Source: Favolaschia claudopus
Taxonomy: Eukaryota; Basidiomycota; Agaricomycetes; Agaricales; Mycenaceae
DNA: 64,000 bases
Reading direction: 5' to 3'
NCBI GenBank assembly: GCA_037176885.1
Contig: JAWWNJ010000093.1
Span: 310,001-374,000, forward strand
A model generated the notes under the pieces. The model saw nothing but the letters and a program-made list of their open reading frames with translations. It did no database searches and had not been told where the DNA came from. Positions 11,122 through 24,519 of this stretch are shown here, in pieces. The stretch's first letter is position 1. The number at the start of each line of letters is the position of its first letter. The position numbers were made by a program, and so were the translations under genes.

Positions 11122-12608
11122 GGGCGCGGTTCTGGTGTGCGTTGCATCAAATTTCCTTAAAAGTCAGCAACCCGTTTAGGTTGCTGCCTTTTTTGGTAGC
11201 AACCTAAACGGGTTGCTGCCATTTTGGGAGCAACCAGAAGAGGCAATGATTGATATCACCTGTCAATTTGCGACCTAATAGGGGAATCTATTCCCATAGC
11301 CCCCCGTAAATTCTATAGCAGTGAATAATGTCAAACACCCACAGTTCAAGGTTGGTGTGCAGTGGTATATATACAAAAATAAAATGGCATAGCATAGACA
11401 ATCTCAACTACTCATTCCAATTTACAGCATCGTCAAGCAACATGATCAAATCATTCATTTACAGGGTAAATCTAGATCAAATTGTTACACTCCAAACAGC
11501 ATCGGCACAAGGTAAGTACCTCAGGATGAGATGAATCTCGCCCTTCACATTCAATTCGACCACAGTCTTTGCAGGAATTTTTACAAAGGTTGCTGAGCAT
11601 TATGTAAGACTGGTTCAACTCACAAAACGGCTCAATTTGCATCCATTTTTGAAGCATCTCGAGAGAATCTGCACCTTAATGTGAGGCTACAGGAGCTTGA
11701 GGTGTATGGGAGGCTTTTTGGAATTTTTTAGCCTCCGAATGTCTGATATATTGATATTCAGGAGCATTTCGAAACAATTTCATTCTGGCTACTTGGAAGC
11801 AGACAGAGAGCTCTGATAAGCAGAATCAAACAGAATGAGGTTGTAAGTAGTACTCAGAATACGATTTACAGCTATATTGAAGAAGCATTACACCGAAACC
11901 AACTAAAAAACGAAACCTGTAAACGGAGCTCCTTCCACCAATTCATAAATGGTTTCGATCCTTGTATAGCTATCTACTTGTGTGTCTTAGGCAGTAATAC
12001 TAGGCAGATATGGTCTCTGACACAATCATCCTATAGTATATCTGGGGTTGAAAGTAAACACCGTCATTATCAATGTGTTTAAGTAATTCACGGCTTGACT
12101 GTGTTTGCATGATGACAGTGTGGAGTATACAGATACCTTTGTGGGTAATGTACTACAAATGAACAGGAGCACCACCAGGGCTTGATTCAAGTCAGTTGCG
12201 TTGGATGTTCAACATCCAAAATTCGCTATGAATAATGAATCGTATTGCGGTCTCGTTTGTTAAGTTCAGTTCAAGTTACAACAGAGGTACCTCTGCGTGT
12301 TCTGATGTACTATCTTCAACGATTGACTACCTTGTATAGCAAACCGTTCTGCGGGAATCCGTGCTGCATTTGAACAAATCAACTTAGAATGTTGTTCTGC
12401 CGGGCCGACGCTTCTACCTCGGCATCTCGGCACTGAGTGCCAGCATTTCACGAGAGCTTTGAGGCGCAATTTGGGCGCAATCGCGAAATTTACGGCCAGA
12501 GTACATCCAAAACTCTTGAAATTCCCCCTTTTCCCTCTCCTTCTCTTTCCCTTTTTGGACATTTTTTTGCAATTCTTTTGGGCAGCAACACACACCGTGA
12601 CCGAGCCC
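11122..12608 (+). repeat. array unit 6
   Basis: 1,487 bp; one extra T at about 11,649. The following spacer is GATTT, and the next unit starts with only two G. Confidence 0.93.
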
Positions 12609-12613
12609 GATTT

Positions 12614-14097
12614 GGCGCGGTTCTGGTGTGCGTTGCATCAAATTTCCTTAAAAGTCAGCAACCCGTTTAGGTTGCTGCCTTTTTTGGTAGCAACCTAAAC
12701 GGGTTGCTGCCATTTTGGGAGCAACCAGAAGAGGCAATGATTGATATCACCTGTCAATTTGCGACCTAATAGGGAATCTATTCCCATAGCCCCCCGTAAA
12801 TTCTATAGCAGTGAATAATGTCAAACACCCACAGTTCAAGGTTGGTGTGCAGTGGTATATATACAAAAATAAAATGGCATAGCATAGACAATCTCAACTA
12901 CTCATTCCAATTTACAGCATCGTCAAGCAACATGATCAAATCATTCATTTACAGGGTAAATCTAGATCAAATTGTTACACTCCAAACAGCATCGGCACAA
13001 GGTAAGTACCTCAGGATGAGATGAATCTCGCCCTTCACATTCAATTCGACCACAGTCTTTGCAGGAATTTTTACAAAGGTTGCTGAGCATTATGTAAGAC
13101 TGGTTCAACTCACAAAACGGCTCAATTTGCATCCATTTTGAAGCATCTCGAGAGAATCTGCACCTTAATGTGAGGCTACAGGAGCTTGAGGTGTATGGGA
13201 GGCTTTTTGGAATTTTTTAGCCTCCGAATGTCTGATATATTGATATTCAGGAGCATTTCGAAACAATTTCATTCTGGCTACTTGGAAGCAGACAGAGAGC
13301 TCTGATAAGCAGAATCAAACAGAATGAGGTTGTAAGTAGTACTCAGAATACGATTTACAGCTATATTGAAGAAGCATTACACCGAAACCAACTAAAAAAC
13401 GAAACCTGTAAACGGAGCTCCTTCCACCAATTCATAAATGGTTTCGATCCTTGTATAGCTATCTACTTGTGTGTCTTAGGCAGTAATACTAGGCAGATAT
13501 GGTCTCTGACACAATCATCCTATAGTATATCTGGGGTTGAAAGTAAACACCGTCATTATCAATGTGTTTAAGTAATTCACGGCTTGACTGTGTTTGCATG
13601 ATGACAGTGTGGAGTATACAGATACCTTTGTGGGTAATGTACTACAAATGAACAGGAGCACCACCAGGGCTTGATTCAAGTCAGTTGCGTTGGATGTTCA
13701 ACATCCAAAATTCGCTATGAATAATGAATCGTATTGCGGTCTCGTTTGTTAAGTTCAGTTCAAGTTACAACAGAGGTACCTCTGCGTGTTCTGATGTACT
13801 ATCTTCAACGATTGACTACCTTGTATAGCAAACCGTTCTGCGGGAATCCGTGCTGCATTTGAACAAATCAACTTAGAATGTTGTTCTGCCGGGCCGACGC
13901 TTCTACCTCGGCATCTCGGCACTGAGTGCCAGCATTTCACGAGAGCTTTGAGGCGCAATTTGGGCGCAATCGCGAAATTTACGGCCAGAGTACATCCAAA
14001 ACTCTTGAAATTCCCCCTTTTCCCTCTCCTTCTCTTTCCCTTTTTGGACATTTTTTTGCAATTCTTTTGGGCAGCAACACACACCGTGACCGAGCCC
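12614..14097 (+). repeat. array unit 7
   Basis: 1,484 bp; first G missing and AATAGGGAATC one G shorter (about 12,771). Following spacer GATTT. Confidence 0.93.
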
Positions 14098-14102
14098 GAT
14101 TT

Positions 14103-15586
14103 GGCGCGGTTCTGGTGTGCGTTGCATCAAATTTCCTTAAAAGTCAGCAACCCGTTTAGGTTGCTGCCTTTTTTGGTAGCAACCTAAACGGGTTGCTGCC
14201 ATTTTGGGAGCAACCAGAAGAGGCAATGATTGATATCACCTGTCAATTTGCGACCTAATAGGGGAATCTATTCCCATAGCCCCCCGTAAATTCTATAGCA
14301 GTGAATAATGTCAAACACCCACAGTTCAAGGTTGGTGTGCAGTGGTATATATACAAAAATAAAATGGCATAGCATAGACAATCTCAACTACTCATTCAAT
14401 TTACAGCATCGTCAAGCAACATGATCAAATCATTCATTTACAGGGTAAATCTAGATCAAATTGTTACACTCCAAACAGCATCGGCACAAGGTAAGTACCT
14501 CAGGATGAGATGAATCTCGCCCTTCACATTCAATTCGACCACAGTCTTTGCAGGAATTTTTACAAAGGTTGCTGAGCATTATGTAAGACTGGTTCAACTC
14601 ACAAAACGGCTCAATTTGCATCCATTTTGAAGCATCTCGAGAGAATCTGCACCTTAATGTGAGGCTACAGGAGCTTGAGGTGTATGGGAGGCTTTTTGGA
14701 ATTTTTAGCCTCCGAATGTCTGATATATTGATATTCAGGAGCATTTCGAAACAATTTCATTCTGGCTACTTGGAAGCAGACAGAGAGCTCTGATAAGCAG
14801 AATCAAACAGAATGAGGTTGTAAGTAGTACTCAGAATACGATTTACAGCTATATTGAAGAAGCATTACACCGAAACCAACTAAAAAACGAAACCTGTAAA
14901 CGGAGCTCCTTCCACCAATTCATAAATGGTTTCGATCCTTGTATAGCTATCTACTTGTGTGTCTTAGGCAGTAATACTAGGCAGATATGGTCTCTGACAC
15001 AATCATCCTATAGTATATCTGGGGTTGAAAGTAAACACCGTCATTATCAATGTGTTTAAGTAATTCACGGCTTGACTGTGTTTGCATGATGACAGTGTGG
15101 AGTATACAGATACCTTTGTGGGTAATGTACTACAAATGAACAGGAGCACCACCAGGGCTTGATTCAAGTCAGTTGCGTTGGATGTTCAACATCCAAAATT
15201 CGCTATGAATAATGAATCGTATTGCGGTCTCGTTTGTTAAGTTCAGTTCAAGTTACAACAGAGGTACCTCTGCGTGTTCTGATGTACTATCTTCAACGAT
15301 TGACTACCTTGTATAGCAAACCGTTCTGCGGGAATCCGTGCTGCATTTGAACAAATCAACTTAGAATGTTGTTCTGCCGGGCCGACGCTTCTACCTCGGC
15401 ATCTCGGCACTGAGTGCCAGCATTTCACGAGAGCTTTGAGGCGCAATTTGGGCGCAATCGCGAAATTTACGGCCAGAGTACATCCAAAACTCTTGAAAAT
15501 TCCCCCTTTTCCCTCTCCTTCTCTTTCCCTTTTTGGACATTTTTTTGCAATTCTTTTGGGCAGCAACACACACCGTGACCGAGCCC
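14103..15586 (+). repeat. array unit 8
   Basis: 1,484 bp; first G missing, one C lost at about 14,397, one T lost at about 14,702, one A gained at about 15,497. Following spacer GATTT. Confidence 0.93.
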
Positions 15587-15591
15587 GATTT

Positions 15592-17076
15592 GGCGCGGTT
15601 CTGGTGTGCGTTGCATCAAATTTCCTTAAAAGTCAGCAACCCGTTTAGGTTGCTGCCTTTTTTGGTAGCAACCTAAACGGGTTGCTGCCATTTTGGGAGC
15701 AACCAGAAGAGGCAATGATTGATATCACCTGTCAATTTGCGACCTAATAGGGGAATCTATTCCCATAGCCCCCCGTAAATTCTATAGCAGTGAATAATGT
15801 CAAACACCCACAGTTCAAGGTTGGTGTGCAGTGGTATATATACAAAAATAAAATGGCATAGCATAGACAATCTCAACTACTCATTCCAATTTACAGCATC
15901 GTCAAGCAACATGATCAAATCATTCATTTACAGGGTAAATCTAGATCAAATTGTTACACTCCAAACAGCATCGGCACAAGGTAAGTACCTCAGGATGAGA
16001 TGAATCTCGCCCTTCACATTCAATTCGACCACAGTCTTTGCAGGAATTTTTACAAAGGTTGCTGAGCATTATGTAAGACTGGTTCAACTCACAAAACGGC
16101 TCAATTTGCATCCATTTTGAAGCATCTCGAGAGAATCTGCACCTTAATGTGAGGCTACAGGAGCTTGAGGTGTATGGGAGGCTTTTTGGAATTTTTTAGC
16201 CTCCGAATGTCTGATATATTGATATTCAGGAGCATTTCGAAACAATTTCATTCTGGCTACTTGGAAGCAGACAGAGAGCTCTGATAAGCAGAATCAAACA
16301 GAATGAGGTTGTAAGTAGTACTCAGAATACGATTTACAGCTATATTGAAGAAGCATTACACCGAAACCAACTAAAAAACGAAACCTGTAAACGGAGCTCC
16401 TTCCACCAATTCATAAATGGTTTCGATCCTTGTATAGCTATCTACTTGTGTGTCTTAGGCAGTAATACTAGGCAGATATGGTCTCTGACACAATCATCCT
16501 ATAGTATATCTGGGGTTGAAAGTAAACACCGTCATTATCAATGTGTTTAAGTAATTCACGGCTTGACTGTGTTTGCATGATGACAGTGTGGAGTATACAG
16601 ATACCTTTGTGGGTAATGTACTACAAATGAACAGGAGCACCACCAGGGCTTGATTCAAGTCAGTTGCGTTGGATGTTCAACATCCAAAATTCGCTATGAA
16701 TAATGAATCGTATTGCGGTCTCGTTTGTTAAGTTCAGTTCAAGTTACAACAGAGGTACCTCTGCGTGTTCTGATGTACTATCTTCAACGATTGACTACCT
16801 TGTATAGCAAACCGTTCTGCGGGAATCCGTGCTGCATTTGAACAAATCAACTTAGAATGTTGTTCTGCCGGGCCGACGCTTCTACCTCGGCATCTCGGCA
16901 CTGAGTGCCAGCATTTCACGAGAGCTTTGAGGCGCAATTTGGGCGCAATCGCGAAATTTACGGCCAGAGTACATCCAAAACTCTTGAAATTCCCCCTTTT
17001 CCCTCTCCTTCTCTTTCCCTTTTTGGACATTTTTTTGCAATTCTTTTGGGCAGCAACACACACCGTGACCGAGCCC
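15592..17076 (+). repeat. array unit 9
   Basis: 1,485 bp; first G missing. Following spacer GATTTT. Confidence 0.93.
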
Positions 17077-17082
17077 GATTTT

Positions 17083-18568
17083 GGGCGCGGTTCTGGTGTG
17101 CGTTGCATCAAATTTCCTTAAAAGTCAGCAACCCGTTTAGGTTGCTGCCTTTTTTGGTAGCAACCTAAACGGGTTGCTGCCATTTTGGGAGCAACCAGAA
17201 GAGGCAATGATTGATATCACCTGTCAATTTGCGACCTAATAGGGGAATCTATTCCCATAGCCCCCCGTAAATTCTATAGCAGTGAATAATGTCAAACACC
17301 CACAGTTCAAGGTTGGTGTGCAGTGGTATATATACAAAAATAAAATGGCATAGCATAGACAATCTCAACTACTCATTCCAATTTACAGCATCGTCAAGCA
17401 ACATGATCAAATCATTCATTTACAGGGTAAATCTAGATCAAATTGTTACACTCCAAACAGCATCGGCACAAGGTAAGTACCTCAGGATGAGATGAATCTC
17501 GCCCTTCACATTCAATTCGACCACAGTCTTTGCAGGAATTTTTACAAAGGTTGCTGAGCATTATGTAAGACTGGTTCAACTCACAAAACGGCTCAATTTG
17601 CATCCATTTTGAAGCATCTCGAGAGAATCTGCACCTTAATGTGAGGCTACAGGAGCTTGAGGTGTATGGGAGGCTTTTTGGAATTTTTTAGCCTCCGAAT
17701 GTCTGATATATTGATATTCAGGAGCATTTCGAAACAATTTCATTCTGGCTACTTGGAAGCAGACAGAGAGCTCTGATAAGCAGAATCAAACAGAATGAGG
17801 TTGTAAGTAGTACTCAGAATACGATTTACAGCTATATTGAAGAAGCATTACACCGAAACCAACTAAAAAACGAAACCTGTAAACGGAGCTCCTTCCACCA
17901 ATTCATAAATGGTTTCGATCCTTGTATAGCTATCTAGTTGTGTGTCTTAGGCAGTAATACTAGGCAGATATGGTCTCTGACACAATCATCCTATAGTATA
18001 TCTGGGGTTGAAAGTAAACACCGTCATTATCAATGTGTTTAAGTAATTCACGGCTTGACTGTGTTTGCATGATGACAGTGTGGAGTATACAGATACCTTT
18101 GTGGGTAATGTACTACAAATGAACAGGAGCACCACCAGGGCTTGATTCAAGTCAGTTGCGTTGGATGTTCAACATCCAAAATTCGCTATGAATAATGAAT
18201 CGTATTGCGGTCTCGTTTGTTAAGTTCAGTTCAAGTTACAACAGAGGTACCTCTGCGTGTTCTGATGTACTATCTTCAACGATTGACTACCTTGTATAGC
18301 AAACCGTTCTGCGGGAATCCGTGCTGCATTTGAACAAATCAACTTAGAATGTTGTTCTGCCGGGCCGACGCTTCTACCTCGGCATCTCGGCACTGAGTGC
18401 CAGCATTTCACGAGAGCTTTGAGGCGCAATTTGGGCGCAATCGCGAAATTTACGGCCAGAGTACATCCAAAACTCTTGAAATTCCCCCTTTTCCCTCTCC
18501 TTCTCTTTCCCTTTTTGGACATTTTTTTGCAATTCTTTTGGGCAGCAACACACACCGTGACCGAGCCC
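17083..18568 (+). repeat. array unit 10
   Basis: 1,486 bp; carries G at 17,937. Following spacer GATTTT. Confidence 0.93.
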
Positions 18569-18574
18569 GATTTT

Positions 18575-20061
18575 GGGCGCGGTTCTGGTGTGCGTTGCAT
18601 CAAATTTCCTTAAAAGTCAGCAACCCGTTTAGGTTGCTGCCTTTTTTGGTAGCAACCTAAAACGGGTTGCTGCCATTTTGGGAGCAACCAGAAGAGGCAA
18701 TGATTGATATCACCTGTCAATTTGCGACCTAATAGGGGAATCTATTCCCATAGCCCCCCGTAAATTCTATAGCAGTGAATAATGTCAAACACCCACAGTT
18801 CAAGGTTGGTGTGCAGTGGTATATATACAAAAATAAAATGGCATAGCATAGACAATCTCAACTACTCATTCCAATTTACAGCATCGTCAAGCAACATGAT
18901 CAAATCATTCATTTACAGGGTAAATCTAGATCAAATTGTTACACTCCAAACAGCATCGGCACAAGGTAAGTACCTCAGGATGAGATGAATCTCGCCCTTC
19001 ACATTCAATTCGACCACAGTCTTTGCAGGAATTTTTACAAAGGTTGCTGAGCATTATGTAAGACTGGTTCAACTCACAAAACGGCTCAATTTGCATCCAT
19101 TTTGAAGCATCTCGAGAGAATCTGCACCTTAATGTGAGGCTACAGGAGCTTGAGGTGTATGGGAGGCTTTTTGGAATTTTTTAGCCTCCGAATGTCTGAT
19201 ATATTGATATTCAGGAGCATTTCGAAACAATTTCATTCTGGCTACTTGGAAGCAGACAGAGAGCTCTGATAAGCAGAATCAAACAGAATGAGGTTGTAAG
19301 TAGTACTCAGAATACGATTTACAGCTATATTGAAGAAGCATTACACCGAAACCAACTAAAAAACGAAACCTGTAAACGGAGCTCCTTCCACCAATTCATA
19401 AATGGTTTCGATCCTTGTATAGCTATCTAGTTGTGTGTCTTAGGCAGTAATACTAGGCAGATATGGTCTCTGACACAATCATCCTATAGTATATCTGGGG
19501 TTGAAAGTAAACACCGTCATTATCAATGTGTTTAAGTAATTCACGGCTTGACTGTGTTTGCATGATGACAGTGTGGAGTATACAGATACTTTGTGGGTAA
19601 TGTACTACAAATGAACAGGAGCACCACCAGGGCTTGATTCAAGTCAGTTGCGTTGGATGTTCAACATCCAAAATTCGCTATGAATAATGAATCGTATTGC
19701 GGTCTCGTTTGTTAAGTTCAGTTCAAGTTACAACAGAGGTACCTCTGCGTGTTCTGATGTACTATCTTCAACGATTGACTACCTTGTATAGCAAACCGTT
19801 CTGCGGGAATCCGTGCTGCATTTGAACAAATCAACTTAGAATGTTGTTCTGCCGGGCCGACGCTTCTACCTCGGCATCTCGGCACTGAGTGCCAGCATTT
19901 CACGAGAGCTTTGAGGCGCAATTTGGGCGCAATCGCGAAATTTACGGCCAGAGTACATCCAAAACTCTTGAAATTCCCCCTTTTCCCTCTCCTTCTCTTT
20001 CCCTTTTTGGACATTTTTTTTGCAATTCTTTTGGGCAGCAACACACACCGTGACCGAGCCC
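18575..20061 (+). repeat. array unit 11
   Basis: 1,487 bp; extra A in the hairpin (about 18,660), G at 19,430, one C lost at about 19,589, one T gained at about 20,020. Following spacer GATTTT. Confidence 0.93.
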
Positions 20062-20067
20062 GATTTT

Positions 20068-21552
20068 GGGCGCGGTTCTGGTGTGCGTTGCATCAAATTT
20101 CCTTAAAAGTCAGCAACCCGTTTAGGTTGCTGCCTTTTTTGGTAGCAACCTAAACGGGTTGCTGCCATTTTGGGAGCAACCAGAAGAGGCAATGATTGAT
20201 ATCACCTGTCAATTTGCGACCTAATAGGGGAATCTATTCCCATAGCCCCCCGTAAATTCTATAGCAGTGAATAATGTCAAACACCCACAGTTCAAGGTTG
20301 GTGTGCAGTGGTATATATACAAAAATAAAATGGCATAGCATAGACAATCTCAACTACTCATTCCAATTTACAGCATCGTCAAGCAACATGATCAAATCAT
20401 TCATTTACAGGGTAAATCTAGATCAAATTGTTACACTCCAAACAGCATCGGCACAAGGTAAGTACCTCAGGATGAGATGAATCTCGCCCTTCACATTCAA
20501 TTCGACCACAGTCTTTGCAGGAATTTTTACAAAGGTTGCTGAGCATTATGTAAGACTGGTTCAACTCACAAAACGGCTCAATTTGCATCCATTTTGAAGC
20601 ATCTCGAGAGAATCTGCACCTTAATGTGAGGCTACAGGAGCTTGAGGTGTATGGGAGGCTTTTTGGAATTTTTTAGCCTCCGAATGTCTGATATATTGAT
20701 ATTCAGGAGCATTTCGAAACAATTTCATTCTGGCTACTTGGAAGCAGACAGAGAGCTCTGATAAGCAGAATCAAACAGAATGAGGTTGTAAGTAGTACTC
20801 AGAATACGATTTACAGCTATATTGAAGAAGCATTACACCGAAACCAACTAAAAACGAAACCTGTAAACGGAGCTCCTTCCACCAATTCATAAATGGTTTC
20901 GATCCTTGTATAGCTATCTACTTGTGTGTCTTAGGCAGTAATACTAGGCAGATATGGTCTCTGACACAATCATCCTATAGTATATCTGGGGTTGAAAGTA
21001 AACACCGTCATTATCAATGTGTTTAAGTAATTCACGGCTTGACTGTGTTTGCATGATGACAGTGTGGAGTATACAGATACCTTTGTGGGTAATGTACTAC
21101 AAATGAACAGGAGCACCACCAGGGCTTGATTCAAGTCAGTTGCGTTGGATGTTCAACATCCAAAATTCGCTATGAATAATGAATCGTATTGCGGTCTCGT
21201 TTGTTAAGTTCAGTTCAAGTTACAACAGAGGTACCTCTGCGTGTTCTGATGTACTATCTTCAACGATTGACTACCTTGTATAGCAAACCGTTCTGCGGGA
21301 ATCCGTGCTGCATTTGAACAAATCAACTTAGAATGTTGTTCTGCCGGGCCGACGCTTCTACCTCGGCATCTCGGCACTGAGTGCCAGCATTTCACGAGAG
21401 CTTTGAGGCGCAATTTGGGCGCAATCGCGAAATTTACGGCCAGAGTACATCCAAAACTCTTGAAATTCCCCCTTTTCCCTCTCCTTCTCTTTCCCTTTTT
21501 GGACATTTTTTTGCAATTCTTTTGGGCAGCAACACACACCGTGACCGAGCCC
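20068..21552 (+). repeat. array unit 12
   Basis: 1,485 bp; one A lost at about 20,848. Following spacer GATTTT. Confidence 0.93.
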
Positions 21553-21558
21553 GATTTT

Positions 21559-23043
21559 GGGCGCGGTTCTGGTGTGCGTTGCATCAAATTTCCTTAAAAG
21601 TCAGCAACCCGTTTAGGTTGCTGCCTTTTTTGGTAGCAACCTAAACGGGTTGCTGCCATTTTGGGAGCAACCAGAAGAGGCAATGATTGATATCACCTGT
21701 CAATTTGCGACCTAATAGGGGAATCTATTCCCATAGCCCCCCGTAAATTCTATAGCAGTGAATAATGTCAAACACCCACAGTTCAAGGTTGGTGTGCAGT
21801 GGTATATATACAAAAATAAAATGGCATAGCATAGACAATCTCAACTACTCATTCCAATTTACAGCATCGTCAAGCAACATGATCAAATCATTCATTTACA
21901 GGGTAAATCTAGATCAAATTGTTACACTCCAAACAGCATCGGCACAAGGTAAGTACCTCAGGATGAGATGAATCTCGCCCTTCACATTCAATTCGACCAC
22001 AGTCTTTGCAGGAATTTTTACAAAGGTTGCTGAGCATTATGTAAGACTGGTTCAACTCACAAAACGGCTCAATTTGCATCCATTTTGAAGCATCTCGAGA
22101 GAATCTGCACCTTAATGTGAGGCTACAGGAGCTTGAGGTGTATGGGAGGCTTTTTGGAATTTTTTAGCCTCCGAATGTCTGATATATTGATATTCAGGAG
22201 CATTTCGAAACAATTTCATTCTGGCTACTTGGAAGCAGACAGAGAGCTCTGATAAGCAGAATCAAACAGAATGAGGTTGTAAGTAGTACTCAGAATACGA
22301 TTTACAGCTATATTGAAGAAGCATTACACCGAAACCAACTAAAAAACGAAACCTGTAAACGGAGCTCCTTCCACCAATTCATAAATGGTTTCGATCCTTG
22401 TATAGCTATCTACTTGTGTGTCTTAGGCAGTAATACTAGGCAGATATGGTCTCTGACACAATCATCCTATAGTATATCTGGGGTTGAAAGTAAACACCGT
22501 CATTATCAATGTGTTTAAGTAATTCACGGCTTGACTGTGTTTGCATGATGACAGTGTGGAGTATACAGATACCTTTGTGGGTAATGTACTACAAATGAAC
22601 AGGAGCACCACCAGGGCTTGATTCAAGTCAGTTGCGTTGGATGTTCAACATCCAAAATTCGCTATGAATAATGAATCGTATTGCGGTCTCGTTTGTTAAG
22701 TTCAGTTCAAGTTACAACAGAGGTACCTCTGCGTGTTCTGATGTACTATCTTCAACGATTGACTACCTTGTATAGCAAACCGTTCTGCGGGAATCCGTGC
22801 TGCATTTGAACAAATCAACTTAGAATGTTGTTCTGCCGGGCCGACGCTTCTACCTCGGCATCTCGGCACTGAGTGCCAGCATTTCACGAGAGCTTTGAGG
22901 CGCAATTTGGGCGCAATCGCGAAATTTACGGCCAGAGTACATCCAAAACTCTTGAAATTCCCCCTTTTCCCTCTCCTTCTCTTTCCCTTTTTGGACATTT
23001 TTTTGCAATTCTTTTGGGCAGCAACACACACCGTGACCGAGCC
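21559..23043 (+). repeat. array unit 13 (right end)
   Basis: 1,485 bp; ends GAGCC with one C missing. Unique sequence begins with GATTTTT, matching the common spacer. The array therefore ends exactly at a unit boundary. Confidence 0.93.
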
Positions 23044-24519
23044 GATTTTTCCTATTCTCCCAACACTGGAGGGCATGCCGTAACGCCATCAGCCCGTGAT
23101 CTCCGCTGTCAGGGCAGTTCCGGGGAACGCCGAAGCGGCCAAAGCGACGTATGTCTCGATTTTACTGTAGCTGCGGCCAATGCCACACAATCATAGGAAG
23201 CCAATTGCTTCTTATGTATCTATAGAATGAGTCTGCATACTCTGAATTCATTCATTTAACAGCCCCCCCGAGACTACAATGCTATGAATACCTCGAGGTA
23301 ATATACTGGTAGTAGTAAGGTCCGACATGCAATATACAGTAAATGTAGCGGCGTCAAAGATTGAACAGAGCTAAGTATATATCAAATCTAACTCTGATAG
23401 CCCATAGTGTTCTTAGTATACCTTGCAGAGCCCTTATTTCCTGGTTTAGCCCAAGTTGTCCGGCGAGTACCAGTTGTCGGGGCCAGCAAAATGATGAACA
23501 TCACCGACCATATGAGACACATCTCCTCCAATATTGTTGTTTTTCATCGATCTGAGCCATAACCGAGATTGTGCCGGAGGCGCTGTCGACTTTAACTCTT
23601 GAATTTCCAGGAGACAGAGGTCAGAGAAGCTACAGTCAGGAATGTATGACGTTTGTGATAGGGTACGACGTTAGTTGCGGCAAGAGGTGGTCGGAGGCGG
23701 CGGCGGTGGGTTGGGGGAAGTGGGAGAAGGTGGGAGAAAGGAAGAAAGAGGGACGAGTCACATTGTCACACTTGGCAACCAACATGATCGTCATCGCTTG
23801 ATGGCCATCATTCAATCAACAACGCGCACACGATGCCACACGTGCGCGTGGACTTAACGATTTTCCTCGATTCTAATTTGGGGGAGCTTATTGCATTTCG
23901 AACGAGTTTTCACTGAGGATGACTGGAAAAACTCAATGTAACAGATTCAATGCGGATGCTTGAGACTACTGATACATTACATTTACTCTCTCGGACAGTC
24001 AAGGAATGGACTTTACTCATCCGCATTGAATCTGTTACATTACATTTACTCTCTCGGACAGTCAAGGAATGGACTTTACTTAGTACTAGTCAATATGTAT
24101 TTTTCTGAAACCTCATCTACTTGAACGTAGTTGATAATTTTTTGTTCAACTTACTTTACTCCAATGTGCATTGTAATATTGATACAGATTCGCGCAAGCT
24201 TCCTTCTGTAGGCCGGAACTCCGGCATACAAATCATATTTCTCAGACTCTGCATTGGTATTGGAGCTTATCCCGCGTCGGTCGCCTACTATGAACTTTAT
24301 CGAGCGTGTCAGATCATTACACCGGACATGACATGGGGATTTTGGCGCCACTGTGGCTATCTCTAGTTATCATTTGGTGTTGTAAAGTAATCGCTCTGGA
24401 TTTGTAAACTATTGACAATGGGATTGTGATGTGTCGACAACAAGTACAATGGATATGTATCAAAAAAAAAGCTTGGTATGAATGCGTCAAGAAGAATGAA
24501 CTGAATAATCGTCACACAG
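23044..24519. repeat. right flank of array, with nested direct and inverted repeat
   Basis: No gene recognised. At 23,942-24,080 a 44-bp direct repeat (23,974-24,017 and 24,037-24,080, starting ACATTACATTTACTCTC) is interleaved with a perfect 17-bp inverted repeat (CAGATTCAATGCGGATG at 23,942-23,958; its complement at 24,018-24,034). 23,044-23,930 and 24,081-24,519 show no other supported feature; the short open frames there look like chance. Confidence 0.6.

Larger units (their letters stand above)
3664..23043 (+). repeat. 13-copy tandem array of a 1.49-kb TIR-bounded unit
   Basis: Thirteen head-to-tail units, each 1,484-1,487 bp, are almost identical: I could find only single-base substitutions, homopolymer length changes and junction variants. 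The unit starts GGGCGCGGTTCTGGTGTGCG and ends ACACACCGTGACCGAGCCC. Read on the opposite strand, the end begins GGGCTCGGTCACGGTGTGTG, matching the start at 19 of 24 positions, so each unit is bounded by imperfect TIRs. Units are separated by 5-6 bp: GATTTT (8 junctions), GATTT (3) or CTTTT (1, plus the U5/U6 junction making 2; GATTTT then 7). The array's left flank ends GACTTTT and its right flank begins GATTTTT, so the spacers look like copies of a target-site duplication. Best reading: a non-autonomous TIR transposon amplified in tandem. The superfamily is unknown. The period and copy number are directly visible; the transposon interpretation is inference. Confidence 0.93.

Noticed and set aside
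3664..23043. CRISPR array or rDNA spacer repeat
   Set aside because: The 1.49-kb units have only 5-6 bp spacers and no unique spacer sequences, and I recognise no rRNA sequence in them.
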